Of a stretch of 43,330 bases of DNA, positions 34,339-41,732 are shown piece after piece (position 1 is the first letter of the stretch; each line of letters opens with the position of its first letter). The translations under genes were made by a program, and so were the position numbers. Below the pieces are notes generated by a model. It worked only from the letters and a program-made list of their open reading frames with translations, made no database searches and was not told the DNA's origin. Source of the stretch: Variovorax sp. KK3 (GTDB lineage: Bacteria > Pseudomonadota > Gammaproteobacteria > Burkholderiales > Burkholderiaceae_C); contig NZ_LYVO01000063.1 of the NCBI RefSeq assembly GCF_001984055.1, forward strand, positions 1-43,330, given 5' to 3'.

Positions 34339-35843
34339 GCCATGCGCTGTCGCCACTCGGGCTTGCCAGAAGCCCGGGGCACCAGCACCGGGTCATAGAA
34401 GCCCGGCGTCACCGACATCCGCACCTGCTCCGTCACCCCCTGGTAGTCGCCCAGCCCCGTCGCGGCCTGGAATACCTCGGGCGGCAGGTACGCGTGTGCC
34501 GGCTTGCTGTTCGCGGTCGCATGGGCGTAGTCCTTGTCGAACAGCCCCAGCGTGTAGAGCCACAGCGACAGCCGCGTCAACGAGACGTGAACGCGCCAGC
34601 TGCCGCCTTCGCTCGCGCGCCGCATGAGGGCCGCCACCACGCCGGTGGTCAGCAGCCAGGCGGCCAGGTAGTCGTTGACGACCATGATGGTCGGCAGCTT
34701 CGGCGCCTGGGGCGTGCCTTCGAGCGTCATCACGCCTGTCACGCAGCCGGCGGTCTGGTCGAAGCCCGGCAGGTCGGCCCAGGGGCCGGTCTGGCCGTGC
34801 AGGCTGACGGTCGCATGCACGATGCCGGGCCGTACCGCGGCCGCCTGTTCGGCCGAAAGTCCGAAACGGTCGAGAAAGCCGCGCCGGCGGTTGGCGTAGA
34901 ACACGTCCGCGTCGGCCAGCAGGTGCTGCATGCGGGCGTGGCCGTCCTTGCTGCCGACGTCGAGCAGCGCCGAGCGCACGCCGACGTTGGCCGTGGCATA
35001 GAGCAGGTCGCTTTCGAAGTCGCCCGGGCGCCAGATGTTGAGCACGTCGGCGCCGTGCAAGGCAAGGGCGCGGCCGGTGCCGGCGCCGGCGATCACGCGG
35101 GCCATGCCCAGCGCGCGAATGCCGTCCAGCGGCTGGCGCGGCTTGGGCGCGAAGGGCTCGGGGTTGGCGTCGCCGATGCGCTCGATCTCGATCAGCGGCA
35201 GCGGGCGCAGCACGTCGAGGTACTGCGGCTCGTCCATGAACTCGTCGACCGAGCGCAACATGGGCATGACGACGCCGGCCTTCGCGGCCGCCGCTTCGAG
35301 TTCGAGCGCCTTCCATCCGCGGATGGCCTGGGCCACGGCCTGCTCGCTGTCGCTGCATCCCAGCAAGCGCAGAGCCGACGACTTGAGGCGCGGGTACAGG
35401 TTCAGCGGCATGACCCAGCGGCCATCACCCGCCTGGTAGAACTTGAGCGTGAAGGGCGAGTCGGGGTCGGCCGTGTTGCGCGGCGGATGACCGTTGAGCT
35501 TTTCCCACTGCCGGTCGTAGAAGGGGCACAGGCGATGCGGGGCGCGGTGCAGGTCGACTGCGATGTCTTGCCCGCTACCGCCGCGATGACGCCACAGCGC
35601 CGCCATCGCCACCGACTTGGCTGCCAGCCCGATGCCGGCGGCCGATGCGATGCGGAACACGCTGGGCAGGATCGGGTCTTGCCCGATGAACTCGATCGCG
35701 CCGCCGCTGTCCGCGGGGCAGAGGCCGACGCCCTGGAGCACGGCTTGCAGGTGGTCGTGCGGGTCGAAGCCGTCCGCATGCGCCGTGGGCGCGGCCAGCG
35801 CGCGCCGGATCGCATCGGTGGTGGGGTCCATGGTCGGGTCCAT
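34335..35843 (-). CDS. CaiB/BaiF (family III) CoA transferase with unusual N-terminal half
   Basis: A 502-residue CoA transferase-family protein, expected to move CoA between carboxylic acids. The standard family start 'PLDGIRALGMARVIAGAGTGRALALHGADVLNI' appears only at residue 238, followed by the catalytic-aspartate region 'IMVVNDYLAAWLLTTGVVAAL' (D391 candidate). The first 235 residues instead contain 'ASAAGIGLAAKSVAMAALWRHR' and 'GGSGQDIAVDLHRA' (65-101), a segment normally found after the aspartate. The protein therefore looks like a tandem or permuted family member. It is the last gene of the operon with acyl-CoA ligase, Adc and dehydrogenase, seven bases after the dehydrogenase. Confidence 0.88.
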   Translation of the reverse strand: MDPTMDPTTDAIRRALAAPTAHADGFDPHDHLQAVLQGVGLCPADSGGAIEFIGQDPILPSVFRIASAAGIGLAAKSVAMAALWRHRGGSGQDIAVDLHRAPHRLCPFYDRQWEKLNGHPPRNTADPDSPFTLKFYQAGDGRWVMPLNLYPRLKSSALRLLGCSDSEQAVAQAIRGWKALELEAAAAKAGVVMPMLRSVDEFMDEPQYLDVLRPLPLIEIERIGDANPEPFAPKPRQPLDGIRALGMARVIAGAGTGRALALHGADVLNIWRPGDFESDLLYATANVGVRSALLDVGSKDGHARMQHLLADADVFYANRRRGFLDRFGLSAEQAAAVRPGIVHATVSLHGQTGPWADLPGFDQTAGCVTGVMTLEGTPQAPKLPTIMVVNDYLAAWLLTTGVVAALMRRASEGGSWRVHVSLTRLSLWLYTLGLFDKDYAHATANSKPAHAYLPPEVFQAATGLGDYQGVTEQVRMSVTPGFYDPVLVPRASGKPEWRQRMA

Positions 35844-35850
35844 GGTGTGT

Positions 35851-36819
35851 TCAGCCTTTCAGTTTGGCCAGCGCCTGCAGGATCGCGATCTGCCGTGCGT
35901 CGCGTGCGCCTTCCAACTCGGCTCGCGTGTGCTGGCCGTAGGAGGCGTCGGCCTGCTCGAACAGCAGCTTCGTCGTGGCCTCGTCGAAGCGCACCTCGCG
36001 CTGCATCGAGGCCCAGCGCTTCTCCATGCCGGGGCCGAACTGCTGCACGAAACTGCGCAGGCCGCCGTCGCCACCGCCCAAGTGGAAGGACCCGAACGGA
36101 CCATCCACCGCCCAACGCAGGCCGACCGAATGGGTGACGATGTCGTCCAGCTCGTCGATGCTCACCACGCCGGCCGCGACCAGCGCCACGCATTCGCGAA
36201 AGATGGCCGACTGCAGCCGGTTGGCCACGAAGCCGCTGACCTCTTTGCGCAGCACCTTGGGCACCTTGCCGACGGCACGGGAGAAGTCGACCGCGGCCTG
36301 TACCGAATCAGCCGAGGTCGCCTTGCCTGGCACCACTTCCACCAGCGGAATGATGTGCGGCGGGTTGAAGGGGTGGCCGATCAGCATGCGCTGCGGCGTG
36401 CTCATCTCGCTGGCCTGATCGGTGGCGGGCAGGGCGGAACTCGACGAAAGGAACAGGGCCTCTGCCGGCGCGGCCTGCTCGATGCGCCGCCAGAGCCCGC
36501 GCTTGAAGTCGATGCGCTCGGGGCCGTTTTCCTGCACCAGGCCGGCCCCCGCGACGGCGCGTTCCAGGTCGGGCTCGAAGACGAGCCGTTCGCCGAAGTC
36601 GGCCTCGGCCATCGGTGCGCCGAGTTGAGCCAGCGTCGGCATGGCCTGTGCCACGTAGGCGCGAACTTCCGAATCGACGCCTTCGCGCGGATCGCTCACC
36701 CGCACCCGCAGGCCGTGCGCGAGGAACACCGCCACCCACGAGGCGCCGATCACGCCGGCCCCGATGACGGCGGTCTCGCGGTAGCGCTTCAGCACCGTGT
36801 CGTCATTGCTCATGGTCAT
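35851..36819 (-). CDS. 3-hydroxyacyl-CoA dehydrogenase / carnitine dehydrogenase-type oxidoreductase
   Basis: A 322-residue NAD-dependent dehydrogenase of the 3-hydroxyacyl-CoA/carnitine/gulonate group, oxidising a beta-hydroxy to a beta-keto group. The Rossmann motif 'GAGVIG' is at residues 20-25. The catalytic region is 'FLSSSSALPATD' and 'IGHPFNPPHIIPLVEVV' with H149 and E161; 'RKEVSGFVANRLQSA' begins the C-terminal domain. The single Rossmann plus short C-terminal domain and the 'HPFNPPHIIPLVEV' form are shared with carnitine and beta-hydroxy acid dehydrogenases. The start overlaps the Adc stop (ATGA). Paired with a decarboxylase it would make a beta-keto acid and pass it on. Confidence 0.9.
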   Translation of the reverse strand: MTMSNDDTVLKRYRETAVIGAGVIGASWVAVFLAHGLRVRVSDPREGVDSEVRAYVAQAMPTLAQLGAPMAEADFGERLVFEPDLERAVAGAGLVQENGPERIDFKRGLWRRIEQAAPAEALFLSSSSALPATDQASEMSTPQRMLIGHPFNPPHIIPLVEVVPGKATSADSVQAAVDFSRAVGKVPKVLRKEVSGFVANRLQSAIFRECVALVAAGVVSIDELDDIVTHSVGLRWAVDGPFGSFHLGGGDGGLRSFVQQFGPGMEKRWASMQREVRFDEATTKLLFEQADASYGQHTRAELEGARDARQIAILQALAKLKG

Positions 36820-37553
36820 TTCGCCAGGTAGTCATGGACAACGGAAGGCGGCGTCAGCGACAGGTCCGCCAGGATATGGCTGGCCGCCACCACTTCGCGT
36901 ACCGGAAAGTCGGCCATCGGCGCCAGCACGTGCTCGAACAGCTGCAGCCGCGCCGGTCCCTTGTACGCCGTCTTGATCTCGATGTCCTGGATCTGCGAGC
37001 GCACCAGCTCGCAGATGCGCAGCTGCCGGTCGTACCCGCGCATGAGCTTCAGCATGAAGGTCGGCACGCAGATCTCGGCGCGGGCCTCTTCGACCGGAAG
37101 CGCCTGGTGCTTGTAGCCCATGGTGGCGACCGCGATGCGCAGGGTGCCGTAGTCGAGCGTGCCGACCAGTGTGTCGGAGTCGACGTAGAGCTTCGGCGCG
37201 CCCAGCTTCTTCGGAAAGGCGCTGACTTCGCGGCCGCTGGCGATGGCCGGGTGGTTGTCGACGTACATCGCGTGCAGGTACTCGCCGCGCTCCTGGCCCA
37301 GGCGCACCATGATGGCCTGGCCGCATTCGGTGTAGTTGCCCAGCCCGGTGGTGTCGGGCATGCGCATGACCTCGAAGCGCACCAGCGGCTCGTCTACTTC
37401 GAGCGGCTCGGGCACCACCTTGCGCAGCGCCTCCAGGTCGGTGCGGTAGGTGATGTTGAGGTATTCGCGGTTGTGAAAGCGGTAAGGGCCGCGCGGAAAA
37501 GCCGGTGCACCCAGCGGCGTGCTGACCTGCTTGAACAGTTCTTCGATCTTCAT
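36816..37553 (-). CDS. adc: Acetoacetate decarboxylase
   Basis: A 245-residue enzyme decarboxylating a beta-keto acid (acetoacetate to acetone and CO2) through a lysine Schiff base. Residues match the clostridial enzyme in both kind and number: K115 and K116 in 'AFPKKLGAP', E76 in 'GNYTECGQA' and R29 in 'FHNREY'. The N-terminus 'QVSTPLGAPAFPRGPYRFHN' and 'DSDTLVGTLDYGTLRIAVATMGYKHQAL' are also strongly clostridial Adc-like. It lies second in an operon after an acyl-CoA ligase gene, with ATGA overlap to the dehydrogenase gene. The true substrate could be another short beta-keto acid. Confidence 0.94.
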   Translation of the reverse strand: MKIEELFKQVSTPLGAPAFPRGPYRFHNREYLNITYRTDLEALRKVVPEPLEVDEPLVRFEVMRMPDTTGLGNYTECGQAIMVRLGQERGEYLHAMYVDNHPAIASGREVSAFPKKLGAPKLYVDSDTLVGTLDYGTLRIAVATMGYKHQALPVEEARAEICVPTFMLKLMRGYDRQLRICELVRSQIQDIEIKTAYKGPARLQLFEHVLAPMADFPVREVVAASHILADLSLTPPSVVHDYLAK

Positions 37554-37616
37554 GATTCGACGCTCTGGGCTCCGGTGCTCTGGGGCTCGTAGGATGGGCG
37601 CGGACGCGGCCCGCCG

Positions 37617-39263
37617 TCAACCGGCGGAGTACTGCTCACGCAGGGCCCGCTTGTTGATCTTGCCCACGCTGGTCTTGGCGATCGCGTCGACGAAGCGGAT
37701 CGTCGACGGCACGGCGAACTTGGAAATCCGCCCTTCGTCCACGAAGGCCATCAGGTGCTTCTTGAGTGCGGCATCGTCGACGTCCTGGCCGGCACGACGG
37801 ACCACCAGCGCGACGGGGCGCTCGCCCCACTTGTCGTCCTTGACGCCGAACACGGCCGCCTCGGCCACTGCCGCGTGCTGGAGCAGCAGGTCTTCGACGG
37901 CGATCGACGACACCCATTCGCCGCCGCTCTTGATCACGTCCTTGAGCCGGTCGGTGATCTGCAGGTAGCCGTCGGGGCCGATGCTGCCGATGTCCTGCGT
38001 GTGCAGGTAGCCGCCTTCCCACAGCGCCTCCGAGGCCTCGGGGTTGTGAAAGTAGGCCTGCGTGAGCCAGGGTGCGCGCACCACGATCTCGCCGGTGGAC
38101 TGGCCGTCGTGCGGCAGCGGATTCATGTCGAGGTCGACGATCCGCATGTCGACCAGCGGCAGCGGCATGCCCGAGCGGCAGCGCTGCGCGAGTTGCGCGT
38201 CTGCCGGCTGCGCCAGTATTGCGTCGCCGAGCTGCGCCTGCGACAGCGTCGGGCAGGTCTCCGACATGCCGTAGCCGGCCCACACGTCCATGCCGCGCGC
38301 GAGCGCAGCGCTCGCGAGCGACGTGCTCAGCGCGGAGCCGCCGATCACCATCTTCCAGCCGCGCAGGTCGCCCGCCTGCTCGGCTGGCACGTTCAGCAGC
38401 ATCTGCAGGATGGTCGGCACGCAGTGCGAGAAGCTCACGCCCTCGGCCTGCCGCAGCTCGAGCAGGCCGGCCGGGTCGTAGCGGCCGGGGTACACCTGCT
38501 TGATGCCGAGCGCGGTCGCCACGTAGGGCAGGCCCCAGGCATGCACGTGGAACATCGGCGTGATCGGCATGTACACGTCGCCGCGGTTCAGGTTCTGGCC
38601 CGGGTGGCCCGATGCCATGAAGCCCATGGTCGCCAGTGTGTGCAGCACCAGTTGCCGATGGCTGAAAGACACGCCCTTCGGCAGGCCCGTCGTGCCGGTC
38701 GTGTAGAACACGGTCGCCCGCGTGTTCTCGTCGAAGTCTGTGAAGTCGCGCGCGGGCGAAGCGGCCGCCAGCAGCGCCTCGTATTCGCCGGCGAAGGGCA
38801 GGGTGCCGGCCGGCGGCGCCTCGGCATCCTGCAGCAGAACGAAGTGCTTGAGCTTGGTGAGCTTGGGCTTCAGCTCGGCGACCACGTCGGCGAATTCGGC
38901 ATTCACCAGCAGCACGCTGGCGCCCGAATGCTCGAGTGTGTAGAGGATTTGTTCGGGCGACAGGCGCACGTTCACCGTCATGAGCGTGGCGCCCATCATC
39001 GGCACCGCGAAATAGGACTCGAGGTAGCGGTGGCTGTCCCAATCCATCGCCGCGACCACGTCGCCGTGGCCCACGTCCAGCGCCGACAGCGCATTGGCCA
39101 GGCGGGCGATGCGCTCGCGCAAAGTGCGGTAGCTGTAGCGCTTCAGGTCGCGGTAGACGATCTCCTGCTCGCCAGAGTGCACCAGGGGTGCATGCAGCAA
39201 CTGGCGGATCAGCAGCGGGTAGGCGTAGGCCGAGGGGGCCCGCTCGATGAGGGCGTCTGTCAC
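37617..39263 (-). CDS. Fatty-acyl/medium-chain acyl-CoA ligase (AMP-binding)
   Basis: A 548-residue acyl-adenylate-forming ligase activating a carboxylic acid with ATP and CoA. P-loop motif 'TTGTTGLPKG' (188-197); 'YGMSETCPTLS' is the A5-like adenine site; 'DRLKDVIKSGGEWVSS' the hinge; catalytic K535 in 'SVGKINKRAL'. The sequence resembles the medium/long-chain fatty acid and dimethylmalonyl/AlkK-like subgroup. I chose a GTG start at 39263 because AAGGAGA lies nine bases upstream and the protein then begins 'MTDALIERAPSAYAYPLLI'. First gene of a four-gene operon, divergent from an AraC gene across 126 bases. Confidence 0.93.
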   Translation of the reverse strand: MTDALIERAPSAYAYPLLIRQLLHAPLVHSGEQEIVYRDLKRYSYRTLRERIARLANALSALDVGHGDVVAAMDWDSHRYLESYFAVPMMGATLMTVNVRLSPEQILYTLEHSGASVLLVNAEFADVVAELKPKLTKLKHFVLLQDAEAPPAGTLPFAGEYEALLAAASPARDFTDFDENTRATVFYTTGTTGLPKGVSFSHRQLVLHTLATMGFMASGHPGQNLNRGDVYMPITPMFHVHAWGLPYVATALGIKQVYPGRYDPAGLLELRQAEGVSFSHCVPTILQMLLNVPAEQAGDLRGWKMVIGGSALSTSLASAALARGMDVWAGYGMSETCPTLSQAQLGDAILAQPADAQLAQRCRSGMPLPLVDMRIVDLDMNPLPHDGQSTGEIVVRAPWLTQAYFHNPEASEALWEGGYLHTQDIGSIGPDGYLQITDRLKDVIKSGGEWVSSIAVEDLLLQHAAVAEAAVFGVKDDKWGERPVALVVRRAGQDVDDAALKKHLMAFVDEGRISKFAVPSTIRFVDAIAKTSVGKINKRALREQYSAG

Positions 39264-39389
39264 GGGGCGTGTCTCCTTGCTCGGGCGTGTTGCCGCTCGG
39301 CGGATTCTGCGAGTAAGTCCCGGGGGGCCGACAGGTGCGGCGCGGCTAACATGGGGTGACTTCCGGACAGCCATTTCGCCGCAAGCACA

Positions 39390-40436
39390 GTGCTCCCTAC
39401 CACCAACACCATCACCGCGCCATTGCCGCTGGCCGACGAGCGCGTCTATCCCCCCTACAAGATCGCGATTTTGGTGGAGACGCTGGCCGAATCGGGCGTG
39501 CCCGTCGAAGTTGCGCTGGCGCGCACCGGCCTGCAGGCTGACGAGCTGCAGAGCTCGTCGCTGAAAACCTCGATCCGCCAGTTCATGACGGTGTGCCGCA
39601 ATGCGATGGCGGCCACGCCCGACCCCGAGCTGCCCTTTCGCGCGGGCAGCCGCATGCGCGTGTCGAGCTACGGCATGTACGGCTATGCCTTGCTGTGCTG
39701 CAGCACGCTGCGCGAGGTGGCGCAGATGGCCACGCGCTTCCATCGCCTCGCCACGCCGGCCGTGTCGCTGCGCTTTCGCGAAGAAGACGGCGAGGGCGTG
39801 TGGCGCTTCGACGAGGTGTCGGGCCTGGACCTGGACGATCCGCTCTACCGCTTTCTCGTCGAGTTCCAGTTCGGCATCCATCAGACCTTGGCGCGCGACA
39901 TGCTCGGGCCCGCCTTCAAGCTGAGCCGCCTGCGCGTGCGCTACCCGGCGCCGGCGCATGCCGCGCTGTACCGCCGGCACTTCGGCTGCGACTGCGAATT
40001 CGACCAGCCCTGCAACGAGCTGCGCTACCCGGCCGCGCGGCTCGACCAGCCGGCCGCCTACCGCAACCCGATCACCGTCGCGATGGCCGCCGAGGTGTGC
40101 GAGCGCATGCTGGTCGAGGCCAAGACCGCGAGCGGCGTGACGCGCCGCGTCTACAACCTGCTCATGGAAACGCCGGGCCAGTTCGACGACATGGAAGCCC
40201 TGGCGCACAAGCTCAACACGAGCTCGCGCACGCTGCGCCGCCACCTTACGCAGCAGGGCACCTCGTACAAGGAAATCCTCGACGACGTGCGCTGCCACCT
40301 GGCCAAGGAATACCTGCGCAACACGCGCATGAGCATCGACGACATCGCCGGCACGCTGGGCTTCAGCGACGCGGCCAACTTCCGCCACGCCTTTCGGCGC
40401 TGGACGCAGCGCAGCCCCAGCGACTTCAGGCGTTGA
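39390..40436 (+). CDS. AraC family transcriptional regulator (OruR-like)
   Basis: A 348-residue regulator with the N-terminal arabinose-binding-type domain of the OruR/ArgR subgroup ('AILVETLAESGVPVEVALARTG', 'YGMYGYALLCCSTLREVAQMA' in part) and a C-terminal double HTH ('DMEALAHKLNTSSRTLRRHL' and 'SIDDIAGTLGFSDAANFRHAF'). Translation starts at GTG 39390; the ribosome site is weak. It is divergent from the acyl-CoA ligase operon, so it is the likely activator of that operon, responding to the acid or its CoA ester. Such members of this subgroup regulate fatty-acid and amino-acid catabolism; the link here is inference. Confidence 0.92.
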   Translation: MLPTTNTITAPLPLADERVYPPYKIAILVETLAESGVPVEVALARTGLQADELQSSSLKTSIRQFMTVCRNAMAATPDPELPFRAGSRMRVSSYGMYGYALLCCSTLREVAQMATRFHRLATPAVSLRFREEDGEGVWRFDEVSGLDLDDPLYRFLVEFQFGIHQTLARDMLGPAFKLSRLRVRYPAPAHAALYRRHFGCDCEFDQPCNELRYPAARLDQPAAYRNPITVAMAAEVCERMLVEAKTASGVTRRVYNLLMETPGQFDDMEALAHKLNTSSRTLRRHLTQQGTSYKEILDDVRCHLAKEYLRNTRMSIDDIAGTLGFSDAANFRHAFRRWTQRSPSDFRR

Positions 40437-40578
40437 AGCTTCACGGGGCACGGGCCGGCTGTCCGGCGTGAACCCCTTTGTGACCGGCAGGCGACTTGGT
40501 CGCGCATGCCTTGCGACAGAACAATCCGGATTCAACCGATGCGGCCGTCACAACGGCTGCCGACCCTGGAGACACACC

Positions 40579-41565
40579 GTGAAGCGTTCCACTTTCATCA
40601 CTGCCGCCGCGCTGTGCGCGGCCGGCGTCTGGGCCGCCGGCCCTGCAGCCGCACAGGACAACTACCCCACCCGCGCCATCCGCATGGTCGTGCCCTACGC
40701 GGCCGGCGGCGGCGTCGACGCCATCGCGCGGCAGGTGGGCCGCAAGCTCAGCGATGCGCTGGGCCAGCCCGTCACCGTCGACAACCGGCCGGGCGCGGGC
40801 GCCATCATCGGGCTCGACGCGGTGGCCAAGGCGCCGGGCGACGGCTACACCATCCTCTTCACCGCGGGCTCGTCGATCAACATCAATCCGCACGTTTACA
40901 AGAAGCTGCCCTACGACCCGTCGAAGGACCTGCAGCCCGTGGCCCAGGCCGGCAACACGCCCCTGCTGCTGCTGGTGAACGCGAACAACCCCGCCAAGAC
41001 ACTGGCCGAGTTCACGGCCGCAGCCAAGGCCAAGCCGGGCAGCGCCACCTTCGGCTCCTACGGCAATGCCACCACCGGCCACCTGCTGGGCACCGCCTTC
41101 GCCAAGGAAGCCAAGATCGACCTGATGCACGTGCCCTTCAAGGGCGCGGCCCCCGCACTCACCGACCTGATGGGCGGGCAGATCACGGCGGTCATTGCCG
41201 ACCTCGGCTCCGCGGCCGGCCTCATCAAGGGCGGCAAGGTGCGCGCGCTCGCGCAGACCGGCACCAAGCGCACCGCGGCACTGCCGGACGTGCCCACCTT
41301 CACCGAATCGGGCCTGCCCGACCTCGCCGGCATGGGCGGCTGGCTCGGCATCTTCGCGCCGGCCAAGGCCCCCAAGCCCATCGTCGACAAGCTGGGCGCC
41401 ACGCTCAACAAGGTGCTGCAGACGCCGGAGCTCAAGGCCAGCATGGCCGAGCTGGGCTACGAAGCCACGGGACTGTCGGGTGCCAAGTTCGACGAACTGG
41501 TGCGCGCGGATACGGCGCGGTGGGGGAAGGTGGTGAAGGATATGGGTGGGATTACGTTGGATTAG
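40579..41565 (+). CDS. Bug-family tripartite tricarboxylate transporter substrate-binding protein
   Basis: A 328-residue periplasmic receptor of the Bug/TctC family. Signal peptide MKRSTFITAAALCAAGVWAA ending near 'GPAAAQ'. Mature hallmarks: 'IRMVVPYAAGGGVDAIARQV', 'VTVDNRPGAGAIIGLDAVAK', 'HVPFKGAAPALTDLMGGQI'. Translation starts with GTG at 40579, preceded by TGGAGA seven bases upstream. The gene stands alone, 142 bases after the AraC gene and before the RHS gene; no TctA/TctB partner is seen. The pocket is consistent with a carboxylate ligand, which could be the acid handled by the neighbouring CoA operon, but nothing shows this directly. Confidence 0.93.
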   Translation: MKRSTFITAAALCAAGVWAAGPAAAQDNYPTRAIRMVVPYAAGGGVDAIARQVGRKLSDALGQPVTVDNRPGAGAIIGLDAVAKAPGDGYTILFTAGSSININPHVYKKLPYDPSKDLQPVAQAGNTPLLLLVNANNPAKTLAEFTAAAKAKPGSATFGSYGNATTGHLLGTAFAKEAKIDLMHVPFKGAAPALTDLMGGQITAVIADLGSAAGLIKGGKVRALAQTGTKRTAALPDVPTFTESGLPDLAGMGGWLGIFAPAKAPKPIVDKLGATLNKVLQTPELKASMAELGYEATGLSGAKFDELVRADTARWGKVVKDMGGITLD

Positions 41566-41643
41566 CTGATGTCGTGACTTGGCCGGCGTGCCTGCGGTAG
41601 ATGGTTGCCCTTACGCGCATCCACGGGAACCCTGCTTACGAGA

Positions 41644-41664
41644 TTCTGAACTTTTGTTCTGAAT
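41644..41664. repeat. Direct repeat with internal hairpin upstream of the RHS gene
   Basis: TTCTGAAC (41644-41651) and TTCTGAAT (41657-41664) are direct repeats 13 bases apart; GAAC/GTTC within them also form a 4-base inverted repeat around TTTT. This A/T-rich patch lies about 70-90 bases before the RHS start and may be a promoter or regulator site. Confidence 0.35.
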
Positions 41665-41732
41665 CCCGGCTTTTGCTTGCTGACGGTGACTACGCTCTGC
41701 GCCTTTCATAAATAGGCCCAGAGGAAATCAAG

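Noticed and set aside
37617..40535. A 972-codon frame that would extend the acyl-CoA ligase N-terminally through the AraC gene
   Set aside because: The extension is antisense to the AraC gene, and the ligase has its own GTG start with an AAGGAGA site at 39263.
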